A model generated the notes under the pieces. It saw only the letters and a program-made list of their open reading frames with translations. It was not told the origin of the DNA and did not search any database. This document shows, piece after piece, positions 46,522 to 54,871 of a stretch of 64,000 bases of DNA. Origin of the DNA: Cyclobacterium xiamenense (GTDB lineage: Bacteria; Bacteroidota; Bacteroidia; Cytophagales; Cyclobacteriaceae); the NCBI RefSeq assembly GCF_009467825.1, contig NZ_WIOK01000018.1, forward strand, positions 1 to 64,000, given 5' to 3'. Position numbers and translations under genes: made by a program. The stretch's first letter is position 1. Each line of letters starts with the position of its first letter.

Positions 46522-48324
46522 ATGAAAAGCCTACATGAAATACACGCTTTGTTTGAACGACTATTGGTACCTGCCCTGCTGGTATTGCTGACGTTAGGAA
46601 GCCTACAGACCCTGGCCCAGGTAGCCAAAGAAAACCTCCGCCCGGCGGCGATGGGTCGGATGGGGATGGTGGCTTCGGCCAATCCATTGGCCAGCCTCGC
46701 CGGGCAAAAAATCCTGGCCAACGGAGGCAATGCCATCGATGCCATCGTGGCGACTGCAGCAGCCCTGAATGCCGTGGAGCCGTACATGTCCGGCACGGCC
46801 GGCGTGGGATACATGCTCTTTTATTCCGCTGCCGAAGACCGGGTGCGATCGCTGGTGTTTGGTGGATGGGTGCCGAGATCATTTGATGCCCGGGCCCTGG
46901 AAGCGGCCGCAAAGGCCGCAGATGGGGCCGGACACGAGGCAATCGAAACCGTGGGCCCGAAAATCGTCGCCATACCCGGCAACCTCGCTGGCTGGAACAG
47001 GGCGCTGGAGGACTACGGTACCCTGTCGCTGGAAGCGGTATTTGAATCGGCCATCGGCTATTTGGAAAATGGGGTACCCATTACCGAGTTTGATGAAGCC
47101 ATGTGGAAAGGAACGGTGGAACGCGTGAAGCCCCACAAGGAATCCGTGGCGCTACTCTTTAAAGATGGACGTGAGCCCTACGAAATCGGCGATGTTTTCA
47201 CCAATAAGCCCCTGGCGGCGACGATGAGACGCATCGCTGCGGAGGGTATCGATGTCTTTTACAAGGGCGAGATCGCTCAACAAATAGCCGATGCTTTTAA
47301 AAAAGACGGTGGTTTTATCACAATGGAGGACCTGGCAATGGTTCCCGACCGGGTCCAATGGACCGAGCCGATTTCAATCGATTACAGGGGCTACAAGGTT
47401 TACAACAATCCCCCTCCGGGCATGGGGATACAGCAGTTGCAAACCCTGAAAATCATGGAGGGATTTGATCTGAAACGCATGGGGCACAACAGTGCCGAAT
47501 ACCTGGCCCACCTGATGGAGGCCATCTACCTGAGCCGGTTGGATACAGACACCTACATTGGCGATCCGGAGTATGTGGCTGTTCCGGTGGATCGGCTGCT
47601 TTCCGACGCCTATCTGGATGAACAACGCAAGAAGGTGGTGGAGCGGGTACAAAAGCGAAAGTTGGCGGCGGCAACCCATCCCGAGGATACCGGGCATGTG
47701 GTCACCGATGCAGGAAAAGGGGCAATCGACCCAGCCTATCAATACGCCACCACCAGCCTTTCCGCCATGGACCAATGGGGCAATGCGGTGGTGATTATCC
47801 AGACACATGGCGGCGGTTTTGGTTCCGGATATGTTGCAGGCAAAACCGGCCTGATCTTTAATAGTGCCATCGATTGGATGGAAAAGATACCGGGGATGGC
47901 CAACAGCGTGGCACCCTGGAAGGCGGTGGGTTGGTGTATCGGAGGAATGATGCAATTTCACAAAGCCGGCAAACCCGAGCTTATCGTCGGCTCACCCGGG
48001 AGTTTTGGGATCTTGCAATCCGTTCCCCAGGTAGCCATGAACTACATTGATTTTGGGATGAACATACAGGATGCCATCAGCGCCCCGCGGTTTCGCTGGA
48101 AAGACGAACTGGGTTCGGTGCCGCCCACAGAGGTTATCATGGAGCGCCGGGTGGCGACCGAAGTGCTCAGCGAGTTGCGCCAAATGGGCTACCAGCTGGA
48201 TACCAGTTTGGGTGACTGGTCGATGACGGTGGGTGGAGCCCAAGGAGTGTCCATTGATCGCGAAAGTGGCTGGATGATGGGAGGGGCCGACCCTAGGCGA
48301 AATGGCTACGCGGTAGGCTGGTAG
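46522..48324 (+). CDS. Gamma-glutamyltransferase-family protein, atypical active site
   Basis: 600 residues, signal peptide ending near TLAQ. Two-part Ntn-hydrolase of the GGT family: GQKILANGGNAIDAIVAT in the large part and the autocleavage/nucleophile site at ATTSLSAMD (T410), where TTH of ordinary GGT reads TTS. The arginine that binds the glutamyl carboxylate in the DxRExAP segment is missing (FGGWVPRS, 113-120), and the SPGGS oxyanion segment reads SPGSF. So it is probably still a self-processing hydrolase but with a substrate other than gamma-glutamyl peptides, or it belongs to an acylase-like branch. Periplasmic. Confidence 0.8.
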   Translation: MKSLHEIHALFERLLVPALLVLLTLGSLQTLAQVAKENLRPAAMGRMGMVASANPLASLAGQKILANGGNAIDAIVATAAALNAVEPYMSGTAGVGYMLFYSAAEDRVRSLVFGGWVPRSFDARALEAAAKAADGAGHEAIETVGPKIVAIPGNLAGWNRALEDYGTLSLEAVFESAIGYLENGVPITEFDEAMWKGTVERVKPHKESVALLFKDGREPYEIGDVFTNKPLAATMRRIAAEGIDVFYKGEIAQQIADAFKKDGGFITMEDLAMVPDRVQWTEPISIDYRGYKVYNNPPPGMGIQQLQTLKIMEGFDLKRMGHNSAEYLAHLMEAIYLSRLDTDTYIGDPEYVAVPVDRLLSDAYLDEQRKKVVERVQKRKLAAATHPEDTGHVVTDAGKGAIDPAYQYATTSLSAMDQWGNAVVIIQTHGGGFGSGYVAGKTGLIFNSAIDWMEKIPGMANSVAPWKAVGWCIGGMMQFHKAGKPELIVGSPGSFGILQSVPQVAMNYIDFGMNIQDAISAPRFRWKDELGSVPPTEVIMERRVATEVLSELRQMGYQLDTSLGDWSMTVGGAQGVSIDRESGWMMGGADPRRNGYAVGW

Positions 48325-48486
48325 CGGGTGCGCATCTCCGGAAACCGGATTCCAAACCCAGGAATGCAGGCAGCAAAACCAACGAAGGATAAGGTGGCAC
48401 CTTGTTGAAACCGGACGGTTTAGCGGCACCAAACAGGCAGTCAAAAAATTAGGTAAAGAAAATAGTACGAGGCAATCGAAAGAACC

Positions 48487-49848
48487 ATGGACAAAACCAC
48501 CGAAAATCCAAGAAGGGAATTTATAAAGAAATCACTAGTAGCCGGCTCACTGATCCCTATAGGGGCTGTGTTGGGGTGGGCTGAGGCAGCCGCCATGGCG
48601 CGGATAATTGGGGAAAGTAGCAAGAGGCCCCCCGCGGCGCAGAAAACGGTGGCCCTCATCGCCAATATTTACCGCAATAGTGCCCACGCGGACGTGATAG
48701 GGACCAAGCTATTCGCAGGTATCCCCACGGACGAGGGGATGGTGGTGCCACAGGTGAAGATCGTTTCTGTCTGGATAGACCAGATCGGTGCCAACGATAC
48801 CGGGGTTAAAATCGCCGAAATGAATGGGGCTACAGTGTACGGTACGATCGCCGAAGCGCTTACCCTGGGCGGAGACAAGCTGGCGGTAGATGGGGTGATT
48901 TACATTGGCGAACACGGGGAGTATCCCTATAGTCGCTACGGCATCAAAATGTATCCGCGCATGAATTACCTGGAGCAGATTTTCCGGGTTTTTGATGCTT
49001 CCAACAAGTCCGTTCCACTATTTACCGATAAGCACCTGGCTTACAGCTGGCTGGACAGCAAATGGGTTTACGACCGATCAAAAGAATTGCAGGTGCCCAT
49101 GATGGCGGGTTCTTCCTTGCCGTTTTGCTGGCGAGATCAGCCCTTGGAGCACCCGCTGGGTATCGGAATTTCAGAGGCGGTGGCCATCGGGTATGCTTCG
49201 CTAGACGCGTATGGCTTCCACGTGGCGGAGATTTTGCAATGCATGGTGGAACGAAGGGCCGGAGGCGAAACCGGTGTGGCAAGTGTGCAGGGACTAAAAG
49301 GCGAGGATGTCTGGAAAGCCATGGACGATGGGCGTATCAACCTGGATTTGGTGACGGCCGCCTGTAATGCGATCCAGGGACGAAAGCAGGGAGACATGCG
49401 GAAATTGGTGGAAGCGCCCCACGCCATACTGGTAGCTTACAACGATGGCACCAAAGGCGCGATCGTCATGCTTACGGGCTACGTGAATCAAGGCTGGGGC
49501 TACGCTGCCAATACCTCGGACGGGCAAGTGGCTACGGAGTTTGTTCTGGACCACAGCATGAGCTATTCCCATTTTAGCTACCTGACCCTGAATATCCAGG
49601 AGTTTATCCTTAGCGGAAAACCTACCGCACCGGTCGAGCGCACCTTGCTGACCAGTGGTATTACCGATATGGGGATCCGCTCCCTGGTGGACGGTGAAAC
49701 GAAACAAACGCCTTTTTTAAACCTGCGCTATTCGGCAGAAGGATTTGCGCCCATCCGCCCGACGGCTCCACGGCCAGAAGGACAGAGCATCGGCCCCTGG
49801 CCACCGAAAGGGTACGAATTTATCATTCCAGACAACTTCAAAAAGTAG
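48487..49848 (+). CDS. Tat-exported protein, Gfo/Idh/MocA-like but lacking the NAD motif
   Basis: 453 residues. NPRREFIKKS is a Tat signal, followed by a hydrophobic stretch. The N-terminal 170 mature residues show the strand-helix order of a Rossmann domain: TVALIANIYRNSAHADV, VKIVSVWI, GVIYIGEHGEYP, VPLFTDKHLAYS. The usual GxGxxG is replaced by ANIYRNSA, so NAD binding in the usual way is doubtful. The DKHLAY lysine occupies the place of the EKP lysine of Gfo/Idh enzymes. The C-terminal half is an alpha/beta domain with no motif I know. I infer a distant, possibly non-redox relative. It follows the GGT-like gene by 162 bases. Confidence 0.7.
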   Translation: MDKTTENPRREFIKKSLVAGSLIPIGAVLGWAEAAAMARIIGESSKRPPAAQKTVALIANIYRNSAHADVIGTKLFAGIPTDEGMVVPQVKIVSVWIDQIGANDTGVKIAEMNGATVYGTIAEALTLGGDKLAVDGVIYIGEHGEYPYSRYGIKMYPRMNYLEQIFRVFDASNKSVPLFTDKHLAYSWLDSKWVYDRSKELQVPMMAGSSLPFCWRDQPLEHPLGIGISEAVAIGYASLDAYGFHVAEILQCMVERRAGGETGVASVQGLKGEDVWKAMDDGRINLDLVTAACNAIQGRKQGDMRKLVEAPHAILVAYNDGTKGAIVMLTGYVNQGWGYAANTSDGQVATEFVLDHSMSYSHFSYLTLNIQEFILSGKPTAPVERTLLTSGITDMGIRSLVDGETKQTPFLNLRYSAEGFAPIRPTAPRPEGQSIGPWPPKGYEFIIPDNFKK

Positions 49849-50156
49849 CCGCCAGACTTTGTTTATGTACGGAGGTTAGGGGGAGTTGGCCGCTCCGGCA
49901 CCGACTCCCCGGCGACTCAACGAAAGCAAACACCGTGTTGGGATGTAACCCTGGATGGCGGGGGCGCTTGGATACTTGCGAGGAAACGCGGATACCTCTT
50001 CCAGGAAGCGTCCTTTCTGTATCACCCCTCCGAAGAGAATCGCGGAATCCGGGCGGATTTTTTCCGAAAAGTTTATTAGCTTTAGCACTGAAAAAATTAA
50101 CTGATAATTTCCATGTGCCCCAAAAATGCGCAATGGTTCCTTATCCAATCCAGCCC
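49849..50156. other. 308-base intergenic region upstream of the sulfatase gene
   Basis: Contains a TAGCTTTA at 50077-50084 near the -7 consensus. The open frame that runs through it into the sulfatase gene is not used because the signal peptide begins only at 50157. Confidence 0.5.
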
Positions 50157-51608
50157 ATGAATAACCGATCCTTTGCCCTCGTTTTTCTTTTCCTGCTGTT
50201 GCGCACATTTGCAGCACCTGCCCAGGACCGTCCCAATATTGTTTTGATCATGGCCGACGATCTTGGCGGCAGGGATTTGCCGGCCTATGGCAACCGATTT
50301 AACGAAACGCCCCATATTGACCGATTGACCCGGCAGGGAATGCTGTTCCGGCATGCCTATGCGGCTCCGGTTTGTTCGCCCACCCGAGCCAGTATCCAAG
50401 CCGGACAGTACCCGGCGAGGGTAGGTATTTTTGATTTTATTCCCGGACACTGGCGACCCTACGAGGAGGTGGTAGTCCCCCATCACCGGGTGCAACACCT
50501 GCCCGATAATATCGCAACCCTGGGCAATTCCATGCAGGCTGCAGGCTACAAAACCGGCTATTTTGGGAAATGGCATTTGGGAAACCGTCCGGAGCATCTC
50601 CCACACAATCGGGGCTATGATCGGGCCTATACCTATGCAGGTGGCGGGTTTTACCAGCCGAAATTTATTCCCGAATACACCGGTGGAGAAAATCGCCGGC
50701 TCAGTGAAATCCTAACGGATATGAGTGTGGATTTTATGCGGGAAAACCAAGAGGAACCTTTCTTCTTGTTTCTATCGCATTACGATGTACACGTGCAGTT
50801 GGATGCGGATCAACCGCTGATCGATAGGTTTCTCAACAAGCCCAAAGATCCAAACTACGCCAGTAATGCCGTTTACGCAGCGATGATCGCTCATGTGGAC
50901 GATAGTGTGGGAGCACTGATGGCGGCGCTCGAAGACCTGGGCCTGGCGGAAAATACGCTAGTGATTTTTTATTCCGACAACGGAGGCGTGGATAACCGGT
51001 TTGACAACATTCCCCTACTCGGCGGGGATAGCAAAGATGTCTACCCCGAAGGCCATCCCCTTCGCTACATCGCTACCTCCAATGCACCGCTGAGGGCGGG
51101 AAAAGGGACGGTATACGAAGGGGGGATCCGTGTTCCCCTGATTGTCCGCTGGCCTGAAAGGATAGAAGCGGGCAGTACGTCGGAGGCAATTGTGTCCAGC
51201 GTGGATTTTTACCCGACATTTCTGGAACTTGGAAAAGGAGAAGCTCCCGCGAATCAAGTGCTTGACGGGCAGTCTATGGTGCGCGCACTGACGGGAAATG
51301 GCGGTGATTCGGAGCGGGAAATTTTCACCCATTACCCCGTTTATCACCACGAGGTCCCCATGTCGGCGCTAAGAAAAGGCGATTGGAAATTGATTGAAAA
51401 CCTGGTATCCGGCGAGTTTGATTTGTACAACCTACGCTACGATATCAACGAAGTGACCGACCTTAAATTTAGCTTTCCGGAAAAGCTAGCCGAGATGAAG
51501 CAAGCCCTGAAAAAATGGCAATCCGATACCGACGCCCAGTTCCCGGTTCCAAACCCCGATTTCGATCCAGTTCGCCGGTACGAATGGGGAACCAATCCCT
51601 TTCGATAG
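50157..51608 (+). CDS. Secreted sulfatase (S1 family, Cys-type)
   Basis: 483 residues from the ATG at 50157, which starts a signal peptide (FALVFLFLLLRTFAAPAQ). The maturation motif CSPTR (C73-R77) is oxidised to formylglycine; metal ligands DD (34-35) and the SDNGG segment are present. Alkaline-phosphatase-like fold; hydrolyses sulfate esters, likely from sulfated glycans or small molecules. The formylglycine-generating enzyme or anSME it needs is not in the window. It is not beside the SusCD genes, so its substrate is open. A second possible start lies at 50133. Confidence 0.92.
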   Translation: MNNRSFALVFLFLLLRTFAAPAQDRPNIVLIMADDLGGRDLPAYGNRFNETPHIDRLTRQGMLFRHAYAAPVCSPTRASIQAGQYPARVGIFDFIPGHWRPYEEVVVPHHRVQHLPDNIATLGNSMQAAGYKTGYFGKWHLGNRPEHLPHNRGYDRAYTYAGGGFYQPKFIPEYTGGENRRLSEILTDMSVDFMRENQEEPFFLFLSHYDVHVQLDADQPLIDRFLNKPKDPNYASNAVYAAMIAHVDDSVGALMAALEDLGLAENTLVIFYSDNGGVDNRFDNIPLLGGDSKDVYPEGHPLRYIATSNAPLRAGKGTVYEGGIRVPLIVRWPERIEAGSTSEAIVSSVDFYPTFLELGKGEAPANQVLDGQSMVRALTGNGGDSEREIFTHYPVYHHEVPMSALRKGDWKLIENLVSGEFDLYNLRYDINEVTDLKFSFPEKLAEMKQALKKWQSDTDAQFPVPNPDFDPVRRYEWGTNPFR

Positions 51609-51824
51609 CCAAAATGGCTTGTACTGATCCGGAAAGGGTGGGTTTTTTCGGGCGTTTAAGGTTGTTTATCGGTAGGTATCGAAGAAATTCTCCTTCCCCT
51701 CTTTTTTGAAACCAGGTGCTTTGTGCGATTGGTTGGTCATCCATCAGACGCCCCAGGTACGCCTTTTTGCTTGGGAGCTTTGTGGCAGCAAAAGATCGAT
51801 GGGCTGATAAGCGAATGGAGGTGG

Positions 51825-52703
51825 TTAGGTTTGGGACTGGTTTTTCTCCCCAGGCAATACGCCTTTGAGTTCAATGATTCGGCCCGGTAGCGGGTAGCCG
51901 GCTTCCTCTAGTGCTTCCAGTACAGCAAGTACTGCTGCAGAACGGACCAAGTGATCGGCATGTTCCCGGTCATAGGTATTGACCCAGTAGCTTACCCGTA
52001 TTAGGAGCGAACTATCGCCCATCTCGCTGACCAAAGCCAGTGGGCCTTTTTGCCCCGACAAGACGCCCGGCACCCGATTCAATGTTTCAGTGATCAATGC
52101 CATGGCTTTTCCGTAATCGCAGCCGTACCCCAGGCCCAGTTTAAAGCCATAACTAAGGTATCCATCAATGGTGAAGTTGATTAGCGGACTCTTGATTATA
52201 GAAGCATTTGGAAGAAATACGTCTTTCCCGTCCAGGGTTTTGATCTGGGTATCGCGGAGGTTTAGTGCACGCACGTTTCCGCTAATGCCTTGAATTTCCA
52301 CCAGATCACCGATTTTAAAAGGCCTTTTAAATGCCAAAAGGATTCCTGCCAGGAAATTTTCGCCAATATCCTTTAGTGCAAACCCGATGATAAAAGCGGT
52401 GATACCTGCGCCGGCCAATATACCGCTGACGGCACCTGTAAGACCTAAAAACCGAAGTACCAAGGTAATGCCAAAAAGCAGAACGATAAACCGAATGCCC
52501 GCAGCGATGAAGTCTGCCAGCAGGGAGTCTTCGGTTCGTTTGGCGAGCCGGATACGGACAATTTTTTTTATCCACCGGGACAGGTAAATAAAAAATACCA
52601 GAATCACGGTGCCGATGAGCAGGGCTACCAGTAATTGCCTCAGGTCTGCCAGGTCGCCGGTGACAAGGGATACCAATTTATCCAGAGATTCACTAAAGTT
52701 CAT
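51825..52703 (-). CDS. MscS-family mechanosensitive channel
   Basis: 292 residues: three N-terminal membrane helices (about 20-40, 62-83, 90-118), the third being the pore-lining GILAGAGITAFIIGFALKDI with the MscS glycine/alanine pattern, followed by the beta-rich PFKIGDLVEIQGISGNV domain. Opens under membrane tension to relieve osmotic downshock. It lies 14 bases after the alpha/beta hydrolase gene. Start ATG at 52703. Confidence 0.92.
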   Translation of the reverse strand: MNFSESLDKLVSLVTGDLADLRQLLVALLIGTVILVFFIYLSRWIKKIVRIRLAKRTEDSLLADFIAAGIRFIVLLFGITLVLRFLGLTGAVSGILAGAGITAFIIGFALKDIGENFLAGILLAFKRPFKIGDLVEIQGISGNVRALNLRDTQIKTLDGKDVFLPNASIIKSPLINFTIDGYLSYGFKLGLGYGCDYGKAMALITETLNRVPGVLSGQKGPLALVSEMGDSSLLIRVSYWVNTYDREHADHLVRSAAVLAVLEALEEAGYPLPGRIIELKGVLPGEKNQSQT

Positions 52704-52717
52704 GGAGTTCAGGTTTT

Positions 52718-53587
52718 TTAGGGCAGTAAGGGTCGGTTATCGTCCAGAGTGAGTCGACGAAGCCATTTTTCAGCGAGACCAGGCCAGGTTTCTGCAGCAT
52801 CGTTTCCCTTTCGCATGCCGTAGCCGTGACCACCTTCCGAAAGGAAATGTAACGTACCGGGACGCTTCTGGTCCCGAAGCGCCCCTGCCATCACCAGGAC
52901 GCTGTTTCCATAGCGGTCATCTGCGGTACCAAAAAGAAACTGCGGAGGAGTAGCTTCATTCAGGCGAAGCTCCGGTGTCAGGCTCCGATTCTCCCCTTCG
53001 TCCAGGTAGGCCGGATAAATCAGCAGGGAAAAATCCGGTCGGGCCGAAAGGCTGTCCGCTGCATCGACGGGTGTATAGGTCTGTTCGCCAAAACGGGTGC
53101 TGGCCCGGGCTGCCAGGCTGCCGCCAGCCGAAAAACCAATCACTCCCAATCGCTTGGGGTCCAGCTTCCAATCGCTGGCCCTGCTGCGTACCAGGCGGAT
53201 GCCCCGCTGCAGGTCGTAGAGGGCAGGTTCCCGTTTGTCTGGAACCCGGTATTGGAGCACAAACGCCGTAAATCCCAGTTGGTTAAACCACTCCGCTACC
53301 TCGTACCCTTCTTTGTCAATGGCCAGGATATTATAGCCCCCACCCGGACAAACGATGACACTGGCACCGTTGGACGGTCCTTTGGGTTCGAATACTACCA
53401 ATGCCGGGTCAGTCACATCGGTCAGTCGGGTGACATTCCCACTGGTATTGGCTGTTTGAACGGGCGGATGTTTCGCCTCCGTTTCGCCGGGGACCGTGCC
53501 TGGCCATAGGTAAAGGGTGTCGGTACCTTGAGCAAGCGCGAATGCAGAACAGACGATAAAAAAGAGCAAGATAAAGAAGCGCTTCAT
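52718..53587 (-). CDS. Secreted alpha/beta hydrolase (esterase-like)
   Basis: 289 residues: signal peptide ending in ALAQ, oxyanion-type VCPGGGYN, nucleophile GFSAGG, an Asp in FGTADDRYG and His in GGHGYG, all of the BD-FAE/acetyl-xylan-esterase type (PF20434). Cleaves esters on sugars or on small molecules. Start ATG at 53587; MscS gene follows after 14 bases. The operon has no polysaccharide genes, so substrate is unsure. Confidence 0.88.
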   Translation of the reverse strand: MKRFFILLFFIVCSAFALAQGTDTLYLWPGTVPGETEAKHPPVQTANTSGNVTRLTDVTDPALVVFEPKGPSNGASVIVCPGGGYNILAIDKEGYEVAEWFNQLGFTAFVLQYRVPDKREPALYDLQRGIRLVRSRASDWKLDPKRLGVIGFSAGGSLAARASTRFGEQTYTPVDAADSLSARPDFSLLIYPAYLDEGENRSLTPELRLNEATPPQFLFGTADDRYGNSVLVMAGALRDQKRPGTLHFLSEGGHGYGMRKGNDAAETWPGLAEKWLRRLTLDDNRPLLP

Positions 53588-53756
53588 AGGGTATGGGTTT
53601 TAAACGCAGAAAATACTTCCCGGGAAGCACCGTTCGAAAACAGCGACCCGCCCGATAGCTTTACAAGTTACCCCTTTACCCCAACACCTGCAAATTGAAA
53701 TTGGCTCCTTTTACCGTCACTTCGGAGGGCGCTCCTGGCGAGAAGTGCCTGCCAGT

Positions 53757-53792
53757 AAAAAAAATGCCCGGGACCACTTGTTTTAGCCCGGG
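53757..53792 (-). terminator. Terminator of the 53.8-kb lipoprotein gene
   Basis: CCCGGG/CCCGGG stem, loop of about 14 bases, then a run of Us on the minus strand (A-run 53757-53764). It lies 25 bases past the stop codon. Confidence 0.75.
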
Positions 53793-53817
53793 ACACTGAA
53801 TTTCATGAATAGGGTGC

Positions 53818-54231
53818 TTATTCCTCCGTAATCCATTCGCTACTTAGTTGCTCCAGTAGTAGCGAGGAGGGCGTTTCGTTGATAATCTTTAGTTCCTGAA
53901 TCTGTGTTCCTCCCCAAAATCCGGCTTCTATCCGGATTATTTCCCCGTTTCTTTCCCAGGTTCCCTCGTAGTCATTGGTAACGATGGGAGGGGTACCGCA
54001 CCATCCGCTATTGGCTCGATGGACCAACTTTCCGTTACTAAAAAAACGGTACCCTTCCGTGTTTTCCTGCAGTTCGTTTACCTTCTCCATCACAAAGCCA
54101 TTTTGCTGGTGCTCCAGGTTACTCCAATTGCCAACCGGTACGGGACCGGATTGCAGGGCCGAAAGGCTTTCTTCCTCCATGCAGGAGAAAAGTAACAAGC
54201 CAGAGACAAAAGTAAGGACGATTTTTTTCAT
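53818..54231 (-). CDS. Small lipoprotein, lipocalin-like composition
   Basis: 137 residues. Lipobox LLFSC gives Cys17. The mature part is beta-strand rich, with GNWSN near the start, YEGTWERNGEIIRIE, and SSLLLEQL near the end, a pattern seen in lipocalin-like/META-like Bacteroidota lipoproteins. No family signature is secure. Single gene with its own terminator; start ATG at 54231. Confidence 0.7.
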   Translation of the reverse strand: MKKIVLTFVSGLLLFSCMEEESLSALQSGPVPVGNWSNLEHQQNGFVMEKVNELQENTEGYRFFSNGKLVHRANSGWCGTPPIVTNDYEGTWERNGEIIRIEAGFWGGTQIQELKIINETPSSLLLEQLSSEWITEE

Positions 54232-54676
54232 GGAATGTTGTTTTTGGTTTCCATTCCTAGACGCAGAACAGCAAAAGGCTGTTGAGGGGAACGGTAATTT
54301 TTTTTATTTTTCTACTCTTACTGGATCCGTCGCCTTCTTTTTTCAGCCTACTAATTTTTTACAGCATAAAATTGTAACCCATAGGAATAGGTGCCATAGG
54401 CTATAAAGGTTCTTTTGATCGATCCTGGGCTTCTTCAGTAGCGGTCATTGGTAACTTTAGATTATTTTAACCGAATCGGATCCGATGTAAAGCCGTTTTG
54501 GGTTCAGCTATAAAATGACTCCAACCCGCCTCCTTTTCGAACAGTTTATTGTTCGCTAGCGAACAGGGAGAGGAATGGCAAATTCCAAAAAACCTCTTAG
54601 AAGTAGCAATTCGCCCATTTTAAAAAACAGGCACGCCATTGGAAGGGGAAGTAAACCACCATTGAATCAATTAACC
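54232..54676. other. Intergenic region with a perfect 16-bp palindrome
   Basis: AT-rich sequence between a minus-strand lipoprotein gene and a plus-strand small gene. It holds the palindrome at 54550-54565; otherwise no feature. Confidence 0.55.
54550..54565. promoter_or_regulatory. 16-bp palindrome TGTTCGCTAGCGAACA
   Basis: Perfect inverted repeat of a size typical for a dimeric repressor. A half-site TTCGAACA precedes it at about 54536-54543. It lies 111 bases before the small membrane protein gene and is remote from other starts. Confidence 0.5.
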
Positions 54677-54871
54677 ATGAGACTATTCACCGGACTGGTC
54701 CTTTGGGCCATTCTCTTTGTACTATGCTGGCCCATTGCTCTGTTACTGCTTTTGCTTTATCCCCTGATCTGGTTGCTGTTATTACCCTTTCGGTTATTGG
54801 GTTTTGGGGTCACATTGACCTTATCCATGATCTTTGCGCTGTTTTTGCTTCCCTTTAGTCTGATGCGCTAG
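54677..54871 (+). CDS. Small hydrophobic membrane protein
   Basis: 64 residues, almost wholly hydrophobic with two helices (about 4-28 and 40-60) separated by PFRLLGFG. No known domain. An ATG at 54575 would add 34 basic residues with no hydrophobic content; 54677 is preferred since it starts the first helix directly. It overlaps the convergent symporter gene by 17 bases. Confidence 0.6.
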   Translation: MRLFTGLVLWAILFVLCWPIALLLLLLYPLIWLLLLPFRLLGFGVTLTLSMIFALFLLPFSLMR

